Positions 27,382-37,386 are shown, counted from the stretch's first letter. The stretch is DNA of 64,000 nt from Clostridiales bacterium (GCA_021202015.1 JAJQDV010000049.1:1-64000), one strand, 5' to 3'. The notes: generated by a model not told the origin, from the sequence alone. Numbers and translations are program-made.

Positions 27382-29127
27382 TCAACGGAAAGAAGAATAT
27401 ACCACTCCATTAGACATGCCTCCCCGCAGAAGCGCCATCTCCTCCACGGTAACCAGCTGATATCCCCTGCTGACCAGGCTCGGGATGATCGTAAGGGATG
27501 CCGTCGCTGTCGCCTGATACAGGTCATGCATCAGAACGATATCCCCGTCCTTCACATTGTTCAGAACCGAATTAACCGTCGATACCGAGTTTCTGGTCTT
27601 CCAGTCAAGCGTATCGATGGACCAGAGGATCAGCGGCATGCCTACAGTACTCCTGACAGTTGCGTTGTACGCCCCTCCGGGCGGTCTCATGATGGTCGGC
27701 GATACGCCGGTCACACTCTTCACCGCGTTATTAGTCAGGCTGATCTGACTCTGAATCGTAGCCACACTCGCCGTTGTCAGTGTCGTATGGTTATATGTAT
27801 GATTCCCGATCTGGCACCCCAGATTATAGGCCCGTTTTACAATACTGCTGTAGGAACCGACCCGCTCACCGACCACAAAAAATGTCGCTTTACTGTTATA
27901 CTTTTCCAGTGTATCAAGGATCGTCGTCGTATATTCGGACGGTCCGTCGTCATACGTGAGGGCAACCATCTTCTGATTGCCGTATACTGTCCTGTACAGA
28001 GTCCCGCTGGAATTATAATAATAAATATTGCCGTTTTTAACAACACGGCCGGATGTAATGATCGGCGTGTCCTTATAATATCCGCTGTTCGCACCCGGCG
28101 CAGGAGCCTCCTTCGGGACGATCTGAATCTGAATCGCCTCGATTCGGTAGGAAATACCGGTCGTCCCGGCTGTCTGGCCGTTCTTCGCCCAGCCCAGCCA
28201 GCCGTATCCCTGCACATGGACACGATACCATACATCACAGTAGTTTGCAATATCCCCGGTCAGCTGAATCTGTATCGCTTCCATCCGCTTGGACTGACCG
28301 GTCGTCCCGGCCGACGCCCCGTTCGAAACCCAGCTCTGCCAGCCGTAAGACTGCACATGCGTCCTGTACTTCACACCGCCGCTGACCGTACCGCCGGACA
28401 GGGAAATGCTGACCGCCTCCATCCGCTTCGACTGACCCGTCACACCCAGGGTCGTCCCATTCGACACTGACGACAGATTCCCATACGTCTGCTGGTGTCC
28501 GCTGTAACTGATACTTCCCAGATCGGACTTTGTCAGATACGACCAGGATCCGGAGTTCGACGGTGCGCTTCCGCCCTTTTCCACCAGCACGATTTGAATC
28601 GCCTCGGCGCGCAGATACAACCCGTTCGTGCCGCACCAGCCTGCGGTTCCGCTCGCGCTGTCCCCATCGCTCAGTCCCTTCGTCCACTTCGTCCATCCGT
28701 ATTTCTGGATGTGCATCGAGTAATAAATGTCATACTGCTCCGACAGTTCTCCGGTCAGCCGGATCTGGATCGCCTCAATCCGTTTCGACTGCCCGGTCGT
28801 CCCGGCCAGCGTCCCGTCGGACACCCAGCCCATCGTACCGTAGCTCTGCACATGCACGCGGTACTGGATACTTCCCTCCACATCGGAGAGCGCGGAGCCC
28901 TTTGAAATGCTGACCGCCTCCAGACGTTTCGACTGCCCGGTGATGCCGAGCACCGTCCCGTCCGATACCGCCGGGAGATTCCCGTATGTCTGCTGATGCC
29001 CTGAATAAACGATAAGGCTGCCGGTTGAAGCGGTCGCCGCAAAGGCTGTCGTCGGTATCATTGCCAGCAGCATCACCGCAGCTAACAGGAATGCCAGCCA
29101 CCCGGTTTTGTGTTTTCTCTTTTTCAT
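27382..29127 (-). CDS. Secreted polysaccharide deacetylase (NodB/CE4) with six ChW repeats
   Basis: The 581-residue protein has a signal peptide (MKKRKHKTGWLAFLLAAVMLL), six ChW repeats (~35-345), and a CE4 deacetylase domain (~380-575). All five motifs are visible: ALTYDDGPS, HTYNHTTL, RPPGGAYN, DTLDWKTR and VLMHD. These give the catalytic Asp, metal-binding Asp-His-His and catalytic His. Likely substrates are peptidoglycan GlcNAc/MurNAc or the N-acetylated sugars of the exported polymer. It starts 24 bp after the rhamnosidase stop, so the two are cotranscribed, and its repeats closely match those of the rhamnosidase. Confidence 0.95.
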   Translation of the reverse strand: MKKRKHKTGWLAFLLAAVMLLAMIPTTAFAATASTGSLIVYSGHQQTYGNLPAVSDGTVLGITGQSKRLEAVSISKGSALSDVEGSIQYRVHVQSYGTMGWVSDGTLAGTTGQSKRIEAIQIRLTGELSEQYDIYYSMHIQKYGWTKWTKGLSDGDSASGTAGWCGTNGLYLRAEAIQIVLVEKGGSAPSNSGSWSYLTKSDLGSISYSGHQQTYGNLSSVSNGTTLGVTGQSKRMEAVSISLSGGTVSGGVKYRTHVQSYGWQSWVSNGASAGTTGQSKRMEAIQIQLTGDIANYCDVWYRVHVQGYGWLGWAKNGQTAGTTGISYRIEAIQIQIVPKEAPAPGANSGYYKDTPIITSGRVVKNGNIYYYNSSGTLYRTVYGNQKMVALTYDDGPSEYTTTILDTLEKYNSKATFFVVGERVGSYSSIVKRAYNLGCQIGNHTYNHTTLTTASVATIQSQISLTNNAVKSVTGVSPTIMRPPGGAYNATVRSTVGMPLILWSIDTLDWKTRNSVSTVNSVLNNVKDGDIVLMHDLYQATATASLTIIPSLVSRGYQLVTVEEMALLRGGMSNGVVYSSFR

Positions 29128-29151
29128 GTCACTTACCCCTAAAAATGCATT

Positions 29152-32100
29152 TTATTTATACAGGTATGACCACGACGACGAATTCGTCGGCGCGGCGGTT
29201 CCCTTTTTCACAAGCACGATACGGATGGCTTCCGCGCGCTTCGCCATTCCGCTGGTGCCGCACCATCCGGCAGTCCCGTCTGCACTGTCCCCCTCGCTCA
29301 GCCCCTTTGTCCATTTCGACCATCCGTAGGTCTGCACATGCACGGAGTAGTAAATATCATACTGCTCGGACAGTTCTCCGGTCAGCCGGATCTGAATCGC
29401 CTCCACACGCTTCGCCTGCCCGGTCGTCCCGGCCAGCGTCCCGTCGGAAACCCAACCCTGCGTCCCGTAGGTCTGCACATGTACGCGATACTGAATACTG
29501 CCGCTCACCGAAGTCAGTTGATTACTCTTTCGGATGCTGACCGCCTCCAGTCGTTTCGCCTGTCCGGTCGTCCCCAGCAGCGCACCGTCCGACTTCTCCG
29601 AAAGATTTCCGTAAGTCTGCACATGTCCGGCATAGAATACGGAATTTCCCGCCTCATTTGTGAGCAGTCCCCAAGATGTATTTGATACGATGCCGCCCAG
29701 ATTGGAAGCGGGCGCACTGGAATTTCCGCTGCTGTCTTTTTTCACCAGAACGACCTGGATGGCTTCCATCCTCTTGCTCAGGCCGGTCGTTCCCGCCGCC
29801 TCGCCGTTCTTTACCCAGCTCGTCCATCCGTAGGTCTGACAATGGACACGGTAGTAGATGTCCCAGGTATCGGCTGCGCTTCCGGTCAGCTCGATCTTTA
29901 CCGCCTGGATCATCTTGTTTGTAACGCTGTCCACTTCACCGTCATAACACCAGCTCCGCCAACCATAGGTCGCTACATGGGTGGAATACCGGATGCCGCC
30001 GTCCGTCTGTGTGTTCAGCACCAGCTGCAGCCGGTATAAAGCCTGTGCATCTCCGGTACTGCCGCTCATATTCCCGTCCGTTTCATACGACCCCCAGGAG
30101 GAGCCGCAGGTCCGGTATACCACATTCTCATTTTCTTTTAATTCCGAAGTGTCGGCGTAATTGCCGCTGCCGCCGGCGACTGTGTGCGTCCCGCTGCCGA
30201 GCGTTACTGCGAGATAAAGCCCGTCCGATACCTCCGCGCTCATTGTCTCGCCGTCCACAGTCAGCGTCGTATTCGCCGTGTTCGATACGGGAATCATTAC
30301 TCTGGCCTGCGTATTCGCCGGAACACAGATGGTCAGGGAGATCCCGCCGTTTCCGTCCATGGCATAGGAAGCCTCAATACTTCCCTGCAGCGTCGGTACC
30401 GTCACGGCGGCTTCCTCGACGCCGCCCGGCTGAAGCTTCACGTCAAACGTCCGGTATCCGCCCGACGTCGGCGTAATCCCGAACAGCCCTGTCACCAGCC
30501 AGGTACCGGGTGCGCTTCCCCAGGCATGGGAATACGACAGATTCGACTTGACCGAGCTGTCCCAGGCTTCCGACGTCGTCGTCGCACCCACGCTGTAGAG
30601 CATGTTCGCCCAGGTATGGCTGCCCTCATAGGTACTCGGATTGCTCAGGATCTGTCTGGCCAGCGTCCCCTCATTGCTGCGGTACAGTCCCTGCAACAGG
30701 AAATAGGTGGCGTAGACGCTCATCTGGTTTAATCCATCCTCACTGATGCTGTCCGCCAGCGTATCCGCCATGGACTGATCCGAATAAACGCCATATGCCA
30801 GCGCAAATGCCGTGGCCTGCTGCGCGTAATGATCCACTGCCGTGCCGGAGGAGGTCAGTCCGTCCCGGAATCTGCCTTCACTCGCATCATACAGTCTGGA
30901 GATCATGCTGCTCTTCACCGACTGCGCTTTTGCCGACCAGGTGCTCGCGTTACTGCTTTTCCCCAGCACCTGCGCAATATCCGCCATGGACTCGCAGGCG
31001 CCCGCATACACCGCGTTCAGCACCGTATTATAATAAGAGTTTGTCGTATCATATCCGTCTCTCTCATTGGTCGGCCAGTCCACCAGGATCGTCAGGGACG
31101 GCTTTTTCACGAGACCGTTGGAACCTGTGCTGAACAGATTCATCGCGGATTGCAGAGCGGAGTAATGCTCCTCCAGAAACTGCGTATCTCCGGAGTAGAG
31201 GTAATACTGCCAGGACGCCATAACGGCATACAGCCGATATTCCGCCGGCCAGGTCGGATTCGCGATCGCGTAATCCAGGGACTTCTTTGCCAGAGAATAA
31301 TCGCTTTCCATGGAAAACGCAGTCGTCATATTGATCAGCAGGTCGCCGCTGTATACCTGCCGTTCCCTGCTCTGCGTATCCACATACAGGTTCTGGCTCG
31401 TAGCGAGGATCGTATATTTTGCCAGATCATACTCATTATTCAGGATCGTGCTGGAACTGGAAAAATCCGAGGCCTCCTCCGTAAACTCCTGCCGCACCTG
31501 CAGTCCTTTCACATTTGAAGCGGATATCGTGTTCGAGCATCCGCTGATCTGCACATAGCGGAAGGTTTTCATGTTCAGTCCGGAAATCTGCTGACTGCCC
31601 TTTTTCAGCGTCCAGGTCTCCGCGTAAACATTTCCGGTCCTCATGGAATATTTTACACTCCCATTGGAATTCAGCTCTTCCCCATAATAAATCTTTATAC
31701 TCTGCTTCGCGGAACTGTTGATCGTAAGCTTGAGGCTCCCGCTGATCTCCTCGCCGAAATCGATGACATAGCTCCCGTCTGACAGCTTTTTCACGCTCTT
31801 CGGCGTCACCTCGTACCGCGAGATATTATCCTCCTCCTCCGGTTCCAGCGTGTAGGAAGAGATCCCCTTCACCGAGGAGGCCGACTTCCACGAAGATGTG
31901 CTGTATCCCGCGTCCAGCCAGCCGTGGGGATAAACTGTGCTGTTAATATTCTCAGCCGCCTGCGTATAGTATGTGGTATTCGACACCAGAGAGGATGTCT
32001 TTCCGTAAGCGCTGTCTCCCGCCAGCGCCCGCCAGGAATTGTGCGCGGTATCCGTGCTGAGGAGGACCGCGCTCGTCCCATCCTTATAATAGGCCGTCAT

Positions 32101-33123
32101 CTGTCCGAGGAAAGCATGCCCGGTCTCCGAATAACAGATCACCCCGATCACATTGCTGCCGTTTTCCATATACTCCGTCACATCATAAGTATTGTAATAG
32201 AGAACGCCCTCATTCACGCGGCTCGGCCCCATGCCCACACATTCCCCGTTGAGATAGAGATTGTAGACATACTGCCGGGTATCCTCCGGCGATATGGCAG
32301 TCGCGGTGAAAATCACTTTCTCCACATCGCTCATGTCCACGGTGGTTTCGCTTCTCAGAAATACAAAATCATCTGTCCCCGTCCAGATGCCTTTCGAAGC
32401 ATTCCATCCGCTCCCGACAGCTGTGGAGAAAGCCTGCGCCCCGGACAGCCCGCTCGTCCTGCCGTAGTTATCCCGGATCTGGACCTGCCAGTAATACAGC
32501 TGATTTTCCGCTGCATCCATTGCAATCGATACATTTGTGTTCGCATCCGACTCCACCCAGCCGGTATCGTATACATAATCCGACTGCGCGATCTGCGCCT
32601 CCGTCTGCGCGACCACAATGCGGTAAGCGGCCTGCACGGTATCATCCTGATCCGAATCGATACTCCAGCTGAAATACAGAGCATCCGCGGAAACGCCGAA
32701 AGGCTCTGAAAGCAGGTTGATACGCATGTCCCCGACGGCCAGTCCATCGTCATCCGTGTCATTCACGGAAGCCGCCTGTACCGGCGCCTCTTCCTCTTCA
32801 GAAGATGCCTCTTCCCTGGACGCAGGCTCTTCTTCCGCGGCAGCTTCCTCCGAAATCAAATCGCGGTCGGCCTCTTCATCTCCATCGGAAACCGCATCAC
32901 CGCCGGAAAGGCTCTCATCAGCGGAAGTGAATTCGCTGTCGGAAAAATCCTCTTCCCCAAAGCCCTCCTCCTCCGAAGCGGAGTTTTCTCCCGCGACGGA
33001 TTCCGTCACCACACCTTCCTCACCGGACAAATTCAGATCAGTCCCCGCCGCGGACACCGGTTCGGCTACCGCAGAAAAAATCAATGCTCCCGACAGAAGT
33101 AAACCTAACCATCGTTTTCTCAT
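29152..33123 (-). CDS. Secreted GH78 alpha-L-rhamnosidase with ChW repeats
   Basis: The 1323-residue protein has a signal peptide (MRKRWLGLLLSGALIFSAVA) and a long Ser/Glu/Asp linker (~30-145). Beta-sandwich domains typical of bacterial rhamnosidases follow, including YNLYLNGECVGMGPSRVNEG. A helical catalytic region (~555-890) carries TQSRERQVYSGDL and VDWPTNERDGYDT in place of the usual RDERxxWxGD motifs. After it come a C-terminal beta domain (VTVPTLQGSIEASY) and about six ChW repeats (~1000-1320), the first degenerate. It should release terminal alpha-L-rhamnose. Together with rfbABCD in the same cluster this suggests trimming of the cell's own rhamnose polymer, although use on foreign glycans is possible. 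AAAGGAGACAAAAA precedes the ATG. Confidence 0.92.
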   Translation of the reverse strand: MRKRWLGLLLSGALIFSAVAEPVSAAGTDLNLSGEEGVVTESVAGENSASEEEGFGEEDFSDSEFTSADESLSGGDAVSDGDEEADRDLISEEAAAEEEPASREEASSEEEEAPVQAASVNDTDDDGLAVGDMRINLLSEPFGVSADALYFSWSIDSDQDDTVQAAYRIVVAQTEAQIAQSDYVYDTGWVESDANTNVSIAMDAAENQLYYWQVQIRDNYGRTSGLSGAQAFSTAVGSGWNASKGIWTGTDDFVFLRSETTVDMSDVEKVIFTATAISPEDTRQYVYNLYLNGECVGMGPSRVNEGVLYYNTYDVTEYMENGSNVIGVICYSETGHAFLGQMTAYYKDGTSAVLLSTDTAHNSWRALAGDSAYGKTSSLVSNTTYYTQAAENINSTVYPHGWLDAGYSTSSWKSASSVKGISSYTLEPEEEDNISRYEVTPKSVKKLSDGSYVIDFGEEISGSLKLTINSSAKQSIKIYYGEELNSNGSVKYSMRTGNVYAETWTLKKGSQQISGLNMKTFRYVQISGCSNTISASNVKGLQVRQEFTEEASDFSSSSTILNNEYDLAKYTILATSQNLYVDTQSRERQVYSGDLLINMTTAFSMESDYSLAKKSLDYAIANPTWPAEYRLYAVMASWQYYLYSGDTQFLEEHYSALQSAMNLFSTGSNGLVKKPSLTILVDWPTNERDGYDTTNSYYNTVLNAVYAGACESMADIAQVLGKSSNASTWSAKAQSVKSSMISRLYDASEGRFRDGLTSSGTAVDHYAQQATAFALAYGVYSDQSMADTLADSISEDGLNQMSVYATYFLLQGLYRSNEGTLARQILSNPSTYEGSHTWANMLYSVGATTTSEAWDSSVKSNLSYSHAWGSAPGTWLVTGLFGITPTSGGYRTFDVKLQPGGVEEAAVTVPTLQGSIEASYAMDGNGGISLTICVPANTQARVMIPVSNTANTTLTVDGETMSAEVSDGLYLAVTLGSGTHTVAGGSGNYADTSELKENENVVYRTCGSSWGSYETDGNMSGSTGDAQALYRLQLVLNTQTDGGIRYSTHVATYGWRSWCYDGEVDSVTNKMIQAVKIELTGSAADTWDIYYRVHCQTYGWTSWVKNGEAAGTTGLSKRMEAIQVVLVKKDSSGNSSAPASNLGGIVSNTSWGLLTNEAGNSVFYAGHVQTYGNLSEKSDGALLGTTGQAKRLEAVSIRKSNQLTSVSGSIQYRVHVQTYGTQGWVSDGTLAGTTGQAKRVEAIQIRLTGELSEQYDIYYSVHVQTYGWSKWTKGLSEGDSADGTAGWCGTSGMAKRAEAIRIVLVKKGTAAPTNSSSWSYLYK

Positions 33124-33205
33124 TTTTTGTCTCCTTTCCGCCTGCCTTTTCCGACAGGAGCTTCCGCCTTTGCAACTTCAATATTCCATGCACACTTACT
33201 TCCGG

Positions 33206-35548
33206 TTACGGTTCATCTGCAGCCGCGGCAATCATATCCGCCAGAGCCTGTGCATTCCCCATCTCCGCAAACAGATGCCGTTCGTCCTCCGCAAACAGCT
33301 CCCGGTTCGCGGAGTTATCCCCCAAAATCATCTTCTTTTCCATCGCTTCATAAATATAGGCTTTTCCCGGAATTGTCCGCTTCGCCTTGTCGATCGTGGG
33401 ATGAAAATGTCCCGCAAGGCACAGATCCGCCTGCGCGATCTGCGCCGCCAGCTCCGGCTGAGACAGCCACTCATAAAACGTGGTATAAGGAAAATCTTCT
33501 TTCTTCACCCTTTTCACATCAACAGGGCCGATCATCGTAAACCGGATATCATTCCTGTCCCTCAGGATACGCTGTGCCTCCAGAATCACTTCCACGCCCT
33601 GCAGAGGCAAAATGCTGCCAAAATACAGAACCCGAAACCCTCTGTCATGATCCGGATCCCTGTCAGAGCTGTACCTGTCCTTGTCATAAATGCCGGTATC
33701 AGCCTCCAGGTACAGCACTTCCATCTTCTCAAAGGTCGCCTGAAACTCCTCCGAGAAGTATCTGCCGTCCGCAGCCGTGTCCACGATCACATGTTGTGAA
33801 TTTTCCAGTACCTTTCTGTCAATCCGATGCAGGATACGCGCCGGCAGAGATTTTGTTCCGAAATAACTTCTGTCATTGACACAGGTATCATACATGGAAA
33901 TAAAGAAATCGATGATGACCGTTTTCTGTCTGTTCCATTTCCTGAGGAACGGGAATACCAGCTGCGGAGAGAATCCGACAAAGATCACATCGGCCCTCTT
34001 CCAGGCTCCTCCCAGACAGGCGCGCCAGACTTTCAGAATCCGTTTGGGATAAGAAGAATCCGAAAAAACGATCTCCTCGAACTCCGCGGCATTTTCACGC
34101 AGAATTCGGATCTCCTGAAGATTTCGGATATAGTCCCTGTTCTTTGTCGACAGGAAAAGCACCTTCTTCCCTGCAGCCAGATCTGTCATGCTCTCACTCT
34201 TTACATTCACAGCATCCTCCGCATGTTTCCCTTCCCGTTCCGAAACTGCCCGATTCCTTCTCTCCTTCCGGATCAGGCGAAGGACGCAGAGAAACATTAT
34301 GATGTCCGCCGCCAGAAGTATCCCGATATAATAACAGCACAAACCTCTCAATTCATAATTGCGCAAAACCGACTTTCCGGTAATCACAAGAAGCAGGGAT
34401 ACTGCCGTAAATATGACATAGAAAATCGCCTGCTTCCGCAGCAGGATGATAATCAGATACAGCAGATTCAGAATGGCAATCAGTCCTCCTGCGATGAGCA
34501 TCAGATCCACTTCCACATGATAATCGTCCAGTGAAACACCGTAAATCCATCCCAGCAGGCGTGTGCCGATTAGCTCAGCAAAGAACACCCCGACGGCCAC
34601 AATTCCCGCCACGGCAGCGATCAGCCGGACGATACGCTTCTGAAGCCTGTCATGCTCACCCTGCTCCCGCCAGATCGCCATCCGGTTCAGCACCGGATTG
34701 AACATAAAGTTACTCAGCAGCGTCACGATATAGATGACCATAAATAAAATATTGAAATACGTCTGCTCCCGATCTGAAACCACCGAATCAATAATATATT
34801 TCGGCGCGTTGCTGATATACATCAGAAGAAACGTGGCAAATGCCACCGGTATGCATTCAACAAGCAGGGGCTTCATTTTCCCGCCGCTCTCCGAAGCCGG
34901 AGAAACCCGGTACTCCCTGCGCGGAATCCGGTTCAGAAGAAGGCTGAGGACCAATGTCGTAACAATGGAAATGACCAGTGACCCGATCAGATCCCGCAGA
35001 TAAAAATAGCAGACCATAAACTCCGCGATAAACACGATATTGCGGGTCGCCCATATTTTTGCGGAAATATCCAGACGGCCGAGCTGCTGCAGTCTTCCAT
35101 GCCACACATCCTCTGTGGATTCGATCATCTTATAGAGGCACAAAAGGGCAACCGTCGCCGTCTTAATCGGCACGTACTGCCGATATACCACATTAAAGCC
35201 GCAGTAGATCAGTGTAAACACCGCCATGGCAGCAATTGTCAGAACTCTCATATTCCTGTAATCGCGGAAATGATAATGCTCCGTGACATCCGTGACCTGG
35301 AAATTCCGCACGCCGAATTTTCCGACCGTCATCGCCAGATTGGCCGCGGCAAACCCGATCGCGATGTAACTCGCCGCCTCGATCTCGCCGAAACGAGTCA
35401 GCACCAGCATAAACAGCATGCTCTGAAAGGAGCTCGTCATGGCAGCCACCATATTCCAGAACCAGGCACTGCGATGCGGATTTTTGCTGTTCAGATATAA
35501 TCTGTAAATAAAATTTTCACCTTTGGAATTCGTCTGCGTCTCTATCAT
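33206..35548 (-). CDS. Fusion of MOP-type polysaccharide flippase and GT4-like glycosyltransferase
   Basis: The 780-residue protein (start ATG 35548; a TTG 27 bases upstream is the alternative) combines two functions in one uninterrupted frame. Residues ~1-420 are a multi-helix flippase with GKFGVRNFQVTDVTEHYHFR, closely resembling the stand-alone flippase at 41309 (GVRNFQVTDVAEQYSFR). After a charged linker (ERKHAE-like, ~425-445), residues ~445-780 form a soluble GT-B-like domain: KKVLFLSTKNRDYIRNLQE, FRVLYFGSILPLQGVEVI, and GKAYIYEAMEKKMILGDN with an E-x7-type donor motif. The gene overlaps the GT-C gene upstream by 32 bp. It may couple sugar addition to flipping; that is inference. Confidence 0.85.
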   Translation of the reverse strand: MIETQTNSKGENFIYRLYLNSKNPHRSAWFWNMVAAMTSSFQSMLFMLVLTRFGEIEAASYIAIGFAAANLAMTVGKFGVRNFQVTDVTEHYHFRDYRNMRVLTIAAMAVFTLIYCGFNVVYRQYVPIKTATVALLCLYKMIESTEDVWHGRLQQLGRLDISAKIWATRNIVFIAEFMVCYFYLRDLIGSLVISIVTTLVLSLLLNRIPRREYRVSPASESGGKMKPLLVECIPVAFATFLLMYISNAPKYIIDSVVSDREQTYFNILFMVIYIVTLLSNFMFNPVLNRMAIWREQGEHDRLQKRIVRLIAAVAGIVAVGVFFAELIGTRLLGWIYGVSLDDYHVEVDLMLIAGGLIAILNLLYLIIILLRKQAIFYVIFTAVSLLLVITGKSVLRNYELRGLCCYYIGILLAADIIMFLCVLRLIRKERRNRAVSEREGKHAEDAVNVKSESMTDLAAGKKVLFLSTKNRDYIRNLQEIRILRENAAEFEEIVFSDSSYPKRILKVWRACLGGAWKRADVIFVGFSPQLVFPFLRKWNRQKTVIIDFFISMYDTCVNDRSYFGTKSLPARILHRIDRKVLENSQHVIVDTAADGRYFSEEFQATFEKMEVLYLEADTGIYDKDRYSSDRDPDHDRGFRVLYFGSILPLQGVEVILEAQRILRDRNDIRFTMIGPVDVKRVKKEDFPYTTFYEWLSQPELAAQIAQADLCLAGHFHPTIDKAKRTIPGKAYIYEAMEKKMILGDNSANRELFAEDERHLFAEMGNAQALADMIAAAADEP

Positions 35549-37253
35549 GATATCCTTTATTTTGAATTTTAACAAATACTCCTCTATACAACAATGTCAG
35601 CCCACAATAAATAGAAACAATTTTAAATATTTCCATCAGGATATAGGCTCCACTGCAATAATATGGCACTGACAGGCTCCCCCAATTAGAAAAAACAGTA
35701 AAAATAAACATCTGGACAAACGCACTCAAGAGTACTGCCAAAAGGATAATCCACCTGTTAAATAATCGTTTATTTTTCAATTTTATATTAGGAACCTGCA
35801 ATATCGTCATAGCCACAAACGAAAGCACAGACAAGATACACAACGGCCATCTTAATATCTCATATACTTTTATAATATGATTTTCTAATTCTACGATTCG
35901 GTCAGACATCTGCACATACAAATCGTCCTCTTCATCCGGATACAAAAGCATTGAATTGACCACAAATTCCCATTCTCTTATTTCTTCATCTGAGCCACTG
36001 CTATAAGCAGTCTGCGACTCTACTCCCTCGTATGAAAAAATCTGACGCGCTGTATCTGTAATTGTTACCTTCACGAAATATGGTATTTCTTCTATTTCCA
36101 ACATTTTTGTACTGCTGGACAGGAAAATCCCCGATTTTATCATCAATTCACCATTATTGATCTGTTCCTGCAATTCATCTCGCACATTCTGAAGATATTC
36201 TATTGTTTCTTTTCCGTCCAAATAAAATCCAGCATTCGCTAAACCTGTTCGAAAACTCCACTGAATAATATCGCCATAAACATACTTACCGGTAGAGGCC
36301 CAACTCCGATAAGCAGCCAGATATATATCTTTATATTCTGACAAGGATTCACTGTGGTCAATAATATATTCATATTTATCAATTGACATAAAACAAATGT
36401 CCTCATTTAATTCCGGATCCGTATCATCATAGTCAATTTTGATGAATAATTCAGCCACATCATTAAATGCTGTTTTCGTCCTGTCATTTGTCGCAAATAT
36501 CCCATATTGGCTATAATTGATGCAGCGTAATGTAAGATTTCCTGCACATAAGATAAAAAATGGCATAAAAATAATTACCATTTTTTTCACAAGACCTGTC
36601 AGTTTTTTTTGTCTTCCGCCGTGTAAAATCAAAAAGATTCCGGAAAATATACTGCCAATGACAGCAAACGGAAAAATCCATATGGTATCTTCCCGAAGAT
36701 TGCAAAAGAAAAACAGGCTTACTCCTGCAAGGACAGAATATTTTATCATGTTTTTTTGCCTGCCAAGATTAAAATAGATCCCCAAAATCCCTGCAAATAT
36801 CAACAATACGAACGGTACGGTCAGTGCATTTCTATACAATCTCTGTACTACCGAATAATGAAAAGTTATGGGAGAGTAAATTAAAAATAAAAAAACAACA
36901 TATCGGACCCATTTTTTTGTTATAATATTCTTTAATACTTTTACCAAAATACCTGCTGACACAATATACAGCACCGATAAAAAAACGGAATACGGTATTC
37001 TGGTCAGACCGCAAAATGCACAAAACAATGAATACGTACAACCTTTCATCAACGTAAATTGGCTATATTCTCCCAGCCAATTACCTCTCATAAGGTTTAT
37101 CGTCATATTCATCAGACCCCCATCGTCATGAACCAACTCGGTTCTTGCATATACCGGGGTATTATAAGACAGCCATATTCGAAAAACAACCAATACTATT
37201 AATAATAACCATATTATCAGAGAACATTTGTTTACTTTTTTTAAATAGTTCAT
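35517..37253 (-). CDS. AT-rich GT-C-like multi-pass membrane protein
   Basis: The 578-residue protein has an N-terminal helix, a first external loop with ELVHDDGGLMNMTINLMRG (acidic DD motif as in GT-C transferases), about ten more helices, and a large loop (~250-420) before the last four helices. It probably transfers a polyprenyl-linked sugar outside the membrane. The gene is markedly more AT-rich than the rfb or ChW genes. No good ribosome binding site precedes ATG 37253; instead GAGGAG precedes a five-codon ORF (MKMGD) ending 12 bases upstream, so translation may be by reinitiation. Exact family not recognised. Confidence 0.72.
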   Translation of the reverse strand: MNYLKKVNKCSLIIWLLLIVLVVFRIWLSYNTPVYARTELVHDDGGLMNMTINLMRGNWLGEYSQFTLMKGCTYSLFCAFCGLTRIPYSVFLSVLYIVSAGILVKVLKNIITKKWVRYVVFLFLIYSPITFHYSVVQRLYRNALTVPFVLLIFAGILGIYFNLGRQKNMIKYSVLAGVSLFFFCNLREDTIWIFPFAVIGSIFSGIFLILHGGRQKKLTGLVKKMVIIFMPFFILCAGNLTLRCINYSQYGIFATNDRTKTAFNDVAELFIKIDYDDTDPELNEDICFMSIDKYEYIIDHSESLSEYKDIYLAAYRSWASTGKYVYGDIIQWSFRTGLANAGFYLDGKETIEYLQNVRDELQEQINNGELMIKSGIFLSSSTKMLEIEEIPYFVKVTITDTARQIFSYEGVESQTAYSSGSDEEIREWEFVVNSMLLYPDEEDDLYVQMSDRIVELENHIIKVYEILRWPLCILSVLSFVAMTILQVPNIKLKNKRLFNRWIILLAVLLSAFVQMFIFTVFSNWGSLSVPYYCSGAYILMEIFKIVSIYCGLTLLYRGVFVKIQNKGYHDRDADEFQR

Positions 37254-37386
37254 AAGCTTTTAGTCACCCATCTTCATTTTTTAACTCTCCTCATCAGTAA
37301 TTAAATTTATAAATAAGAAGAACATTCGATTCCCGGCGCTTCGCTCATAATCGTTTCAATTTACCATGTATCAATCAGTGAGAAAT

